Origin: Nymphalis io
Lineage: Eukaryota > Arthropoda > Insecta > Lepidoptera > Nymphalidae
NCBI RefSeq assembly: GCF_905147045.1
Contig: NC_065918.1
Span: 12,710,001-12,774,000, forward strand
Length of the DNA stretch: 64,000 nucleotides
Direction: 5' to 3'
The notes under the pieces are model-generated. The model did not search any database. It saw only the letters and a list, made by a program, of their open reading frames with translations, and had not been told where the DNA came from. Below, one piece after another: positions 11,640-21,873 of the stretch. A program made the position numbers and the translations under genes. Within the stretch, counting starts at the first letter, position 1; every line of letters begins with the position of its first letter.

Positions 11640-12640
11640 ATTATTAAATTTTGTTATAGCTATCGGATATTGAAATTGTATCTAGAATTAAAAACTGTAT
11701 ATAATTTATTAAATAAGAGTAAAATATTCGTATAACACTTGATAATTAAAATAATCGGTCATTAATAAAAATAATTAGGAAATGATATCGCAATAATCAA
11801 TATATCAGTTATTATTTCTTAATTTCAAGATATCCAATTTACAGTAATTAAGCTAAGTGCTATAAATTATATGTGTATACTAATATAACCATTCTATATG
11901 CTTTTCAGTAGTACAGTAGTTTTGACGGGATTGAGTTACAAACACCGACAAACAAGCTTTCGCATTCATAATATAATATATTATAATAAAAATACATCTG
12001 TAAAGCATAATGAAATTAAAAAAAAAACGTACTATTACATTTTTTGTAGAGTAATTATTTTTTGTTACTTCATTAAGATTATCATAAAGTGAGATTGTAT
12101 ATCAATGCTATTTTTTTTTGTTTTATCGTTTTAGGAAGGTTTGAGCTAAGATCAAACTTTTAAAAGAAAATTTTGATCGATGACATATAGATAGATAGAG
12201 ATAATTATATTAATCGCTGACTGTACCTTTTTATCTGCAGAAAGTAATCTATATTTTTAATTAACATTAATCTATGAATCATAACTACAAATAATATATA
12301 AAATACGATAGTAATTATACGAATTTGAATTACGTAATATTATAATGACCATAAGTAAAATTCTCGATAGATGCCACGAGAGAAATAAGCCTTGTAAGAT
12401 ATTGCAAAGGTATTTTAATTAATTATATAACCCAAGATTTTAATGAAATAGATTTACAATTATAGTTATGATATTGGCTATATATCTCGCTAATGTGATC
12501 TTTTATTTTATCAATTAAATAAGTATATTTTAGAAAAACATATATTTTTATCTTTGCATCTAAAAATTTTGAAATAAAGATAAATTATTTATTAAATCAT
12601 TATGAATCAAAACTATAACGAATGATTGAATGGTGTTTTT
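11640..12640. other. Intergenic AT-rich stretch, nothing recognised
   Basis: No exon, RNA gene or repeat family was identified. The open frame around 11898-12092 is AT-driven. Confidence 0.3.
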
Positions 12641-12649
12641 CCGGCAGAT

Positions 12650-12956
12650 TTAGGTCGCGGCGGCTATTACCACCGGAGCATGACAAACTGCGCAAGATAT
12701 ATACTTAGTGTATGCGAACTGTAATAAAAAAGCAGATGCATTCTCTATTATATTTTATATTAATTCGACACGACCGCACTGGTTTACTTACTTTACGAGG
12801 CACGGGAGTGTAAATACTAGTAACTTTTAAATTTCAGACTATTACTAAAAAATTCTCGACATAAATCCCCAATAAATTGTCATTGGCCTGACCCTATACT
12901 TGGACTCACTATTACAGATTTAGCCTTCCAAACTAGTTCAAGTTCAACGAGGCAGT
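12650..12956 (-). mobile_element. SINE C, old copy
   Basis: Read on the minus strand it starts ACTGCCTCGTTGAACTTGAA and retains diverged versions of the C-family blocks (GTGTCGAATTAATATAAA; GCATACACTAAGTATATA; GGTAATAGCCGCCGCGACC). Age is suggested by many mismatches. Confidence 0.6.
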
Positions 12957-13270
12957 ATGTGTTTTTTTAAAAACATGGAGTTAATCGTTTTACGTCAGTT
13001 TACGCTGTAAGCTTTATTTTTTATTTCATATATCGAATTGGTCACTTTTATTAAATATAATTTATTTTTTCCGGAATATTTAATATCATAGATTATTCAA
13101 TTCAATTTAATGTCAAAATCATTTATTTCACTTTAGTCCTTCTGTGATTAAAATAAACTATGTCTAATATTGAACTGTTATCAAATGTTGTTTGACAAGG
13201 GTACTCGTTTATATATGGTCTATTGAAATGAAACTTTGTACTTTAATGTACCTATATAATTTATATACTG

Positions 13271-13576
13271 ACTGCCTCGTTGATCTAGTGGCTACATGTA
13301 ATGCCGCAGACCGGGTGGTCCTGAGTTCAAATCTGTGATTTGAATACCAATAAAATAATATTGAGGTTTTCTGTCAAAAAAATTCAGTTGCAGCCAGGAG
13401 CCTGGAAGTCGGAAAGCACGTAAAGCCGTTGTTCCTGCGCCTGTGCGAACTTTTTCCGGTCGTGTCGGATTAGCGGTTAATTTGTATGTTATAATATGTA
13501 CTGCGCAGTTGGCTAATCTTTCTTGAGATCGGCCGCCGTGGCCGATATCGGACTGGAGGACTATTATTATTATTAT
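13271..13576 (+). mobile_element. SINE C, near full length
   Basis: The head is ACTGCCTCGTTGATCTAGTG, with box-A-like TGATCTAGTGGC and B-like GGTCCTGAGTTCAAATC. The body has GCCTGGAAGTCGGAAAGCAC, CCTGCGCCTGTGCGAAC and CGGTCGTGTCGGATTAGC. The end is GCCGCCGTGGCCGATATCGG, ACTGGAGGACT and (ATT)n. The tRNA-like head and simple-repeat tail indicate a Pol III SINE. Confidence 0.85.
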
Positions 13577-13579
13577 GAT

Positions 13580-14540
13580 TTATATTATTGAACAAAGTAC
13601 ATAAATATTTACGAGCTCAATATCCGACGATATGCCGCAATACCTAAACAATGTACTCGTATGCTCTGCGATATAGCAGTTGTAAGTTCGATCTTAACTC
13701 CAGGCTTTTAATACAAGCTTTACGCTCAAGTGAATGTAAAAATAGAAATATTAGTAAATAGAAAATATTCATCATTGGTATAGTTATGAGAATCAATAAT
13801 TGCTGACAAGTGTAAAGATTCTACATCAAATAAAATGTTATCCTTGACTAAAATTTTGACGATCCAGCATTAAAAACGAACAATAATTCAATACCAAATT
13901 GATGTCCGAGATCGTGCACGATATGTAAGGTTACGGTCAAAAACGATTTTCTACTCGAACATGTTGAGGTTATTGGACTTTTCGAGGCACGTGTTAACGG
14001 ACATGTGGAATTTACTAGCTGAATGTTAAACGAATTATTAATTTCAATTCGTAGGATAAAAGCATATTCAGAGCAAAATACCTGTGCATTACTTGATAAA
14101 ATTAGCTTTGTTTAACATTATCAATTGATAAATTTATTTATTGTTGATTCAAACAGCATGATATTTTATAATTCAAACCAATTATATCATGTTTAGTTTG
14201 GGGCGGAGTTTAGCAACGAATTGTAGTTGAATCGTTATCTATTACAACCATTGGTATTTATATTAATTTAATTTATTATTTACTAAATATTCGTCCGTAG
14301 TCCGCTCGGCTAACATTTTTAAAAATAAAAAAGGTACCAGTAAATGTCAACCTAGTGGGTAAACCTTGTTTTGTGGGTAGCCAATTTCAGTTTGGTCACT
14401 TGCGGCACTTTTGACGCGGATGTGACCAGACAAGGGGAAGACTTCTTTCTCTTGTTCCCTTTTTTCACCACAGTAGACCAGGATATCTTCCAGACCAGCT
14501 GTGACAGAAAAGCAGTTCACAATGGACGGAATTTCAGTAA
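13580..14540. other. Intergenic, unidentified; includes a moderately GC-rich stretch
   Basis: Nothing is recognised up to about 14350. From about 14370 a 112-codon frame is open (to 14709), but its 3' half is SINE B on the opposite strand and I recognise no protein domain in the 5' half (14370-14540). Confidence 0.35.
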
Positions 14541-14544
14541 AATT

Positions 14545-14695
14545 AGATACACGCAGGTTTCCACAAGTTGTTTTCCTTCACCGCAGAGCACGAGTGAAAT
14601 TAAACACATAAAAATTCAGTGGTGCTGTTCCGGGCTTGAATCCAATCAATCCAATACAATCCTGGCAGACTCACGCGTTCTGACCCTGAGTCATT
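14545..14695 (-). mobile_element. SINE B, 5' part, diverged
   Basis: Minus-strand SINE B blocks are visible as their complements: AATTAGATACACGCAGGTTT, TTTTCCTTCACCGCAGAGCA, AAAATTCAGTGGTGCTG and the B-box complement GGGCTTGAATCC. The anticodon-arm-like region reads CACGCGTTCTGACCCTGAG. Confidence 0.7.
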
Positions 14696-15464
14696 TTCTC
14701 TTTACTTAATATCACCTGTTATAATTACCATTTATTTAGTCACAGTTATTATAATCGATATATTATACGTTTCGAATAAAAAAATAGATTTTGTGCCGTA
14801 TTACCTTTTTTATTTATTGTTATAAGAACCGTCTGCCCTAGTATTTGTTGCGCAAATCTAAAATTAATAAAACGGAATCTTTATGATAAGTGCATTGTCC
14901 GATCACAACTAAATAAGTAATGCAATGATTTTATAATTGCTACAACTACTATAAAGCTTTTGTCAACAGATAATCACAGGACTCACCTCCAAGCTGATTA
15001 AACCATTGTTCATATGCAGAAGAATAAATTTAAACCTTAAGCCGAATATAATATTAACCATCTGTCTGAACACGTCAGATAGTCAGATATAGACGTCGAG
15101 CGTGAATGAATCCGCTAAGCGACAGCATACGGTGAATTTTCCGCAAAAAAATCCGGCTTAACGTAACAAATATTCTTTCCGCTTTTCATCTCGCATTCTC
15201 TATAATTTATATATATATAATTGTTATTTAATAATAATTCATGCACTTTTAATATAAATGATAATAAAGAAGTTATGTCTATTTGACCAATCGTGGTCTA
15301 GCCATTTGTGCATGATATATTATTTTGCACAAGCGTGGACGTAAACACAATTTCACTAGCGAAAGGAGAATGGGTTTCTATTGACCGCTCCAATTAAGTA
15401 CGCTCATGTTAGGAGTTGATGACAGGGAGGAGATGACACAGGGCGACAATAAGAAGTCAGGATA

Positions 15465-15535
15465 GAACCTGCGACTTTACATCGCTAGTCTTTAAGCATT
15501 GCGCTATTGTCGCTTTAATTATTATCTCTCATAAA
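15465..15535 (-). mobile_element. tRNA-like SINE head (fifth, unnamed family)
   Basis: On the minus strand AGCGACAATAGCGCAATGCT (box-A-like) is followed by a B-box-like GCAGGTTCTATCCTGAC. No anticodon-stem pairing or acceptor stem supports a functional tRNA, so a SINE head is more likely. The body downstream (15460 back to about 15360) is not recognised. Confidence 0.45.
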
Positions 15536-15539
15536 CAAC

Positions 15540-16580
15540 GAGACTCGAAACTAAAATTATATCAGTATCAGTTAAGATAATGAATCGGTGTTAAAGAAGA
15601 CCGTCGCACTTACCTCCTCAAGTCAATAAAGAATTTTGATAAGAAAACACCAACTGATAATTCTTATAGTAACTAAGGATACGGTTTAATATTAAAATAA
15701 CTAATATAATTCATTATAAATAATCATAGATTCATGGCTATAATGCTAAAACGTAAATGACAAAATGAAAATGAAAAATAATAATGAAATAGAACAATAT
15801 ATTTATGCGCCATATAAAATAAATAAATAAAAAAACCATTCAAAAGGTATTGTAATTAATTTAGGAATAAAAGTAATAACCTAAATTAAAGTTCTTATTT
15901 GTAGCGTACAAACAAAAAAATTATTTAAGTATTGGCAATTTGGTATAATATTTACATTTTGCGCGAACAATATACAAATTGTGAAAACGAAGAACACAGT
16001 TCGTGTTTGCATTTGAAGGCAGATTTCATTATTGTGTAATAATTACAATTTCGATTTGGCGATGACTTCTGCTTTCAATATTCGATGAGTTTGTGCTGCT
16101 TCCAAACATTCGTATTATAATTTCGGATTTATTTAATGATGTTGAGGTGCATAAATTGTCAGCTAATCATCAACAGTCTTTCTTCGAATAAACACAAAAT
16201 AACATGTAACGGGAATGTTACTAAGCTTACATATCTATTTTATAAGAGAACCCCTATGATAACATTCGAATAATTTACGGTAAAGGTAATATTTTAAATT
16301 AGCATTAACCGTCTATTTGGCTCGCTTGGCTTAGAGGCAAACTGTACGAACCTAGATTTCGTATTAAAAAAAGCAATAATATTGAACGAATTTTTCATTA
16401 ACGTATTGACTTAATATGTATGTATAATATGTTAAATAAATGATCTATTTAGGGTTCCACTACCCACCTTTCGGCTTCATTCTCATCAGCTCGGAAGTCC
16501 AATACAAATATACACGGCATACATATATTCAAATCGATAAGACTTCACGAGTAAGTTGAAATTGAATTTCTTTTTAGATT
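15540..16580. other. Intergenic AT-rich stretch, nothing recognised
   Basis: No exon or repeat family was identified. Confidence 0.3.
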
Positions 16581-16582
16581 TG

Positions 16583-16855
16583 ACGAGCCGGTTGGCGTGG
16601 TTGGTAGATGCTTGCCTTTCACGCCGAAGGTTGTGGGTTTGATTCCCACCCAGGACAGATATTTGTGTGCATGAATATATCTGTTTGTCCTGAGTCTGGT
16701 TGTAACTATCTATATAAGTATGTATTTACAAAAGAGAAGTAGTATATGTAGTATATCAGTTGTCTGGTTTCCATAGCACAAGCTCTGTACAAGCTTAATT
16801 TGGGATCAGATGGCCGTGTGTGAAAAATGTCCTAGGATATTATTATTATAATTAT
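16583..16855 (+). mobile_element. SINE D (tRNA-headed)
   Basis: The head GAGCCGGTTGGCGTGGTTGG has an A-box-like TGGCGTGGTTGG and the B-box GGGTTTGATTCCC. The body includes TGTTTGTCCTGAGTCTGG, GTTGTCTGGTTTCCATAGCA and GGGATCAGATGGCCGTGTGT, and it ends in (ATT)n. Only one copy is seen in the window. Confidence 0.8.
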
Positions 16856-17227
16856 TTGCTTATATCCTGGCTTTACAAGCTTCACAAATTGTGTCTTATT
16901 ATGTTAAATAAAGCAAATAGCAGTTGAAGATTTGCACATTCTGAGGAGTATTTGTGCTTTAATGCTACTAATTAATAAGGCTAATTGTAACTAATACAGT
17001 GAGTAACAAATAACTAATCCTATCATTGCCAATTGCAGTACAAGCTTTTTGCGCTTGTTAATCACGTTATATAATCGTGTTATATAAATAAAATGAAGGA
17101 TTTTTTTTATTTGATTGTTATAAAAATTTTAAGTGAAAACTTGCAGATTGTTTGACTAAAATCTATTCAAACATGAGGTTATTTTAATTTTAGATTAGGT
17201 TTAATTTGTAAAAACATTAAATCGTCT

Positions 17228-17242
17228 GATCTTAGTAAGCCT
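17228..17242. repeat. Target-site duplication, 3' side of R1-clade LINE
   Basis: GATCTTAGTAAGCCT is identical to 20563-20577. It directly abuts the T-run that is the LINE poly(A) tail on the minus strand, so it marks the insertion boundary. Confidence 0.85.
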
Positions 17243-20200
17243 TTTTTTCTTTTTTTTTTCGCTGGGAAAACGCGTTTATGCGTTTCCCCCACTTGAAGTG
17301 GGGGGTATGTGGGACTCGCCGGCGCCGAATATGCGCCGGAATACCCACTAAAAAACCAGCGGTACAAAACACCGCCTTTTCGAGGGGCGTCACGGGATCG
17401 CTTGCGCATACTACCGTGACGCCCCGACGGTTGGCCCGCCTCTGCAGGCCTCGAAATCCTAGGGGGTTCTCAGGGTACAAAGACCCCCTAACCCCGGCAA
17501 CACTTAGGGCGGGAGGAGAAGATGCGCATAGCGCCGACGCCTTCTCCCCGGTCTTCTTCGGCGAAGCGAGTCAGCGTAGGCCCTCTCCTCACGCTCCCGC
17601 TCCGCTGCCTCCTTCTGCGACATGACATTTTCGCAGAAGGAGACCGTCTCCAACCAGCACCTCTCGCTACCAAGCATGGCGTTTATCACACTCGGCAGCG
17701 AGAGGTCTTCACCAACTAAGGCCGCCTGGGACCGGCGCTGAGGTCCCGAAGCGGCACACTCCATCAGAGTGTGGCACGCTGTGTCCGAAGATGCACCACA
17801 CTCATGGCAGGAGGGTGTCACCTTCTGCCTCGCTATCCGGTGCAGGTACTTACCGAAACAACCGTGTCCGGTAAGTACTTGCGTCAGCCTGAATGTGAGT
17901 GTGCCGTAACTCCGTTCCACCCAGCGACTCAAGTGGGGGCGGACCGCCTCCACTGTCACTAGGCCTGCTGAGGGGGACCTCAGGTCCTCCTCCCACCTAC
18001 GAATCAAGGCTCGCTGGGCTAGGGCCCTGACTCGCTCAACCTCCGCCGATCCTGGACGGACGCCGCTTTACCTCGTTTCCACCCGGAACCGGTGCGCTTC
18101 CGCAAGCACCTCTGCCTGGAGTTCCCAGGGCGGATCGCTCGCGAGAAGTGTCGCTGCCATCCACGACACCGTACGGTACCCACGTATCGCTCTCACCGCT
18201 ATGACTCTTTGCGGCCTCCGCAGAAAAGCTCTGTTACGAGCGGTGAGAGCATCCACCCAAATGGGTGCACCGTACAACGCCATGGAGCGTACCACGCCAG
18301 CGTATAAGCGCCGACATGGTGTTTCCGGCCCTCCTACATTGGGTAGGAGGCGGCCTAGGGCAGCAGCAGCGCTTATGAACTTCGGACCGAGTTGGACAAA
18401 ATGCTGCCTGAAGCTCCATCTTCCGTCCAGGATCATCTGGGCTTGCACCTTAATCACCGTCCCCTGGACGGTGATAGACGCCCCTCGAGGGGGACCCCGA
18501 CGTGGACCGTGGAATAGGAGGGCCTCTATTTTTGTGACAGAGCCCAGCATCCCAATCCGGTTCATCGTGAGCGATACTCCGACCTCGGCCAGGCGGGCCG
18601 CCACCTGAAAGGTCTGCCCCGTCGCCGTGATGAGGGTGTCATCCGCATAGCACAACACCCTCATTCCGGGAAGGATGGGAGCCCTAAGGAGCCAATCGAA
18701 TCCGACGTTCCACAGGATTGGGTCGAGTACTGACCCCTGTGGAACGCCGCAGCCTACCCAACGCCGGACAAGTCGCCCATCGCTCCCCTCCCAGAGGACC
18801 ACTCGGTCCCGGAGGTATGCCCCCAACAGCCTTCTGAGATAGGAAGGCACCCTATGGTATCGGAGTGACTCCCTTATAGTCTCGAAGGGAAGACTATTAA
18901 AGGCGTTCGTTACGTCCAGCGATACCGCCAGGACTACGTCTCCTCAGGCCACCGCCTCGGTGGTCCAGGTCTTTAGGGCGTCCAGGGCGTCAATGGTTGA
19001 TCTACCCGCCCTGAACCCGTACTGAGCCTCTGAAAGACCCGGCCCCACCTCGTTGAGGTGCTGAATAAGACGGGCAGCGAGGATCTTCTCGAAGAACTTG
19101 CGCGTCTCATTCAGCAGCACAATTGGCCTATATGCCGAAGGAGAATCGAGTGGACGCCCCTCTTTTGGCAACAGAACCAATTTCCCCTCCTTCCACAGCT
19201 TCGGAAACTGCCCACTGGAAAGACATTCATCAAACAGTTCCCGAAGCCTCCCACCTAGATGTTCCAGGGCGTCACGCAGAACACGCCCTGGAACCCCGTC
19301 CGGACCCGGCGCTGTGGTTCTGGCCCTCAATCGATCGAGGGCCATCTCCATATCTCGCTCCGTAACGTGTGGTGGAGCCGCACTGTCATCTGTTACAGAG
19401 CGAGGGGGCATACTCGGTGGGACGTGTTCGCCTGGTTGGGGAAATAATTCACCAACCAGTCGCAGGAGGAGATCCGGCGGCAACATTTCCGTCGCAGGGG
19501 CGCCGTGTGTGCGGAACTTCCCTCGCACACCACGGTACGGGCGTCCCCACGGGTCTCTATTCAGGCCCACCAGAAGCTCCTCCCTTGCTCTCTCCTTAGC
19601 TTGACTTATCACCTGCTGCAGCTCCTTTTTCAGCTGGCGATAAGTGGCCCACAGCCGTCCCTCCAAGTCCGCGTTGAGGCCGTTGTGCCTGCGACAGCGG
19701 ACGTATGTCCTCCGTGCCCGGTTACATGTCGCTCGAAGCTCCGCTATTTCGGGCGACCACCAGTATACCTGGCGGCGTGGTACCCTGCGCCGGGTCCTCG
19801 GCATGGCCGCATCGCACACCTCCTTTAGAGCGCTGCGCATGCGGTCCGCCAGCTCGTCGACACTGGCACCCTCCCTCCTTCCCGCGGAACCCCACCGCTG
19901 CACGATAGCAGCTTCCCTGACCAGCTCACGATCCAGCTGGCCAAGGGACCACCTGGGGAGCGTGGTTGGTACCCTCAGAGGTTCCGCTGGCCTGCAAGAG
20001 GTGGAGATCTCAAACCGGATGTATCTATGGTCCGACAGAGTCTCCACCTCCTCCTCCACTCTCCAATTTCTCACTCTGCTTGCCTCACGCAGGTGTGCAC
20101 CTGCCCCTTGTTAAGTAGGGACAGGCTGGAAAGTAGGGCCCACACCTGGACAGCCCTCCCTTGCGGGTTTGTGGTAGGATTTCCCCAGGCACGTGATTTC

Positions 20201-20562
20201 GCATTGAAGTCACCGAGAACCACTATCGGTTTCGGCGACTGCCTGGACACCGCAACTCTGACAGAACCGAGGTAGCTCTTGAACTCCGCCAGGCCGCGGT
20301 TGGGGGAGAAGTACGTTCCTACTACTACGTACTCTCCCCGCCACTACGTAGCCCGAGCCCCTCTCAATGAGTGAGAGGGAAGGACCCGTACCGTTCCGAG
20401 TGAGGACTGCCACGGTGCCGTCCAAGTACCCTACCCAGTGAGATAAGGGAGGGACGAAATAGGGCTCGCAGGCCTCAGCCAGGTCGATTTGCCACTCCGC
20501 CATGGACTGCAGTAGCAGGTCCTGAGCCCCGGCGCAGTGGTTGACATTCGTCTGGAGGAAGC
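17243..20562 (-). mobile_element. R1-clade non-LTR retrotransposon, 5' truncated
   Basis: The element reads on the minus strand from about 20562 to a poly(A) tail (T-run 17243-17259) and is bounded by a 15-bp duplication. It encodes the end of an APE-type endonuclease, a reverse transcriptase and a C-terminal CCHC zinc knuckle, the layout of R1-clade ORF2. The 5' UTR, ORF1 and endonuclease start are absent, as expected from incomplete target-primed reverse transcription. GC content is far above the flanks. It lies between the NCKX gene and the ppk 3' end. Confidence 0.93.
17504..20503 (-). pseudogene. R1-clade ORF2: endonuclease (partial), reverse transcriptase, CCHC knuckle
   Basis: The endonuclease GDFNAKSRAWGNP motif is near 20205. 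A WWSPEIAELRATCNRARR segment follows in the linker. RT motifs are GFRAGRSTIDAL, SLDVTNAFNSLP (motif A), GCGVPQGSVLDPILWN (motif B) and CYADDTLI (motif C, near 18640). The C-terminal knuckle is CHECGASSDTACHTLMEC. Breaks: an in-frame TGA at 18941-18943 just before motif A, an in-frame TAA at 18068-18070, an insertion duplicating TACGTAGT around 20318-20345 that shifts frame, and a return shift near 20070-20090. Apart from these the frame stays open for almost 1000 codons, so the copy is dead but not old. Inactivity in trans is inference. Confidence 0.9.
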
Positions 20563-20577
20563 GATCTTAGTAAGCCT
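20563..20577. repeat. Target-site duplication, 5' side of R1-clade LINE
   Basis: Exact second copy of GATCTTAGTAAGCCT (see 17228-17242), adjoining the truncated 5' end of the LINE. Confidence 0.85.
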
Positions 20578-21067
20578 AAGTAAGTCTACCTTTATATTAA
20601 GATATTTTCTACAGTAATATTTCGTATTAGTGGGAAACGATTTTTGAAAATAGATATATTATATAAGTGCATTTATTATGTTAAGCACTATAAAACATAT
20701 TTTAATTGAACAAATGGTTTTCAGTGCTTTATAAACTTCTATTTGAAATATCACAACAAAACATTTTCTTCGACAAAAGAAAACAAAGGAAAACTTTAAA
20801 GGAAATACGTTTAGAAATCATATTTATTTTTATTTCACTCTTATACAGTAGCATACACAACAGACTTATAACAACTAATATTAAAACACTAAACGGATCC
20901 CGTGGTTTCATCCACCATAAATTTGTATTTAATGGACGATTGATCAGTAAATCTTATGATTGTGAAATGATATGTTCAACCATACAAATTTGTTGTATTT
21001 GTTAGTAATAATCATGTTTAGTTTTATGATATTATAAAATATAGAATAACACTTTGATTAGAAAGTA
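20578..21067. other. Intergenic, nothing recognised
   Basis: AT-rich. An open frame at 20706-21005 has low-complexity composition and no recognisable motif. Confidence 0.35.
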
Positions 21068-21206
21068 TGGGACATAATAACTGAGCTCCCAAGGTTGGTA
21101 GTCGCATTTGCGATGTGTTGAACGTTTAATATTTCTTACAGCGCATGTCATCCACCGCCCGGAGACCACTTACCACCAGGTGGTCGCTCATTTTATAAAT
21201 AAAAGG
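21068..21206 (+). mobile_element. SINE A, 3' half
   Basis: It has GGGACATAATAACTGAGCTC, CCCAAGGTTGGTAGTCGCAT and the 3' core CCACTTACCACCAGGTGG, ending in ATAAATAAAA. The 5' half is missing. It lies downstream of the ppk 3' end. Confidence 0.75.
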
Positions 21207-21455
21207 AAAGAACATTATTTATATAATGATTGATATGGTATTTATATAATGATCTGTTGTCAGATATATGTATAATTATCAAGAACGGTTTGATAGTGTG
21301 TATAACTATATATGTAGCGCTACTTTATTTATTTTTCATTCGATGAAATTGCTTTAAAATTATCAATTTTATAAATTATACAACAATACATATAAGTACA
21401 TACAAGGACTTATTATATTTTAGCATAGATAAAGCAGAAATGTGATTAAATTATT

Positions 21456-21461
21456 TTTATT
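21456..21461 (-). promoter_or_regulatory. Possible poly(A) signal of ppk-like gene
   Basis: AATAAA on the minus strand, about 135 nt past the ppk stop codon. AATAAA is common in AT-rich DNA, so this is only a candidate. Confidence 0.3.
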
Positions 21462-21520
21462 TAACAAACATTATATGAAGGATGGAGGAGCTATATAATA
21501 TTTAATTTTTGATTCATTAA

Positions 21521-21550
21521 AATGAAACTAAATGAAACTAAATGAAACTA
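21521..21550. repeat. Tandem decamer (AATGAAACTA)x3
   Basis: Three perfect head-to-tail copies of a 10-mer, placed in the presumed ppk 3'UTR. Confidence 0.85.
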
Positions 21551-21595
21551 ATAAAATAATACCTTCACTTATTGTTTCCTCAGAAGTAGTCTGAG

Positions 21596-21873
21596 CTAGT
21601 ATCGATTTATGTATAGTTCGAGTTTATTTTTCTTTTCCATTTCTTTGTGTAACTTAGTTTTCTTCGCCTTCTTCACCCAGTTGTCTTTCTTGTGTTCATT
21701 AATATTTAAAATAAAACCTTTAGGTCCATTTAATGGTGAATCATAAATCTCTTCGTCGATAAAGAATCTTGATATGGAATCGTATATTACTTTGAATGAG
21801 AAAAATAATATAAAATCAAATCCTGAAATGAGTGTAAAGCCCAGCATGAGGCTAAGGAGACCTCCGAAAGCCG
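21596..21873 (-). CDS. ppk last exon: TM2 and cytoplasmic tail
   Basis: The 278-nt exon starts after TTTTTTCAG and ends at TAG (21598-21596). AFGGLLSLMLGFTLISGFDF followed by ILFFSFKVIYDS is the second membrane helix, with the G-L-x-x-(M/F)-L-G-(F/A)-(S/T) selectivity-filter motif (GLLSLMLGFT) and the ISGFE-like exit (ISGFD). A ~55-residue Lys-rich tail follows (KKDNWVKKAKKTKLHKEMEK). Codon phase joins the upstream exon to read LAAFGG. Confidence 0.92.

Noticed and set aside
14371..14709. 112-codon plus-strand ORF
   Set aside because: Its 3' half is antisense SINE B and the rest shows no domain.
17278..20275. Many plus-strand ORFs opposite the R1 element
   Set aside because: They are shadows of the GC-rich R1 ORF2 on the other strand.
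21521..21550. Regularly spaced short repeats (CRISPR-like)
   Set aside because: Only a three-copy 10-mer without spacers; the genome is eukaryotic.
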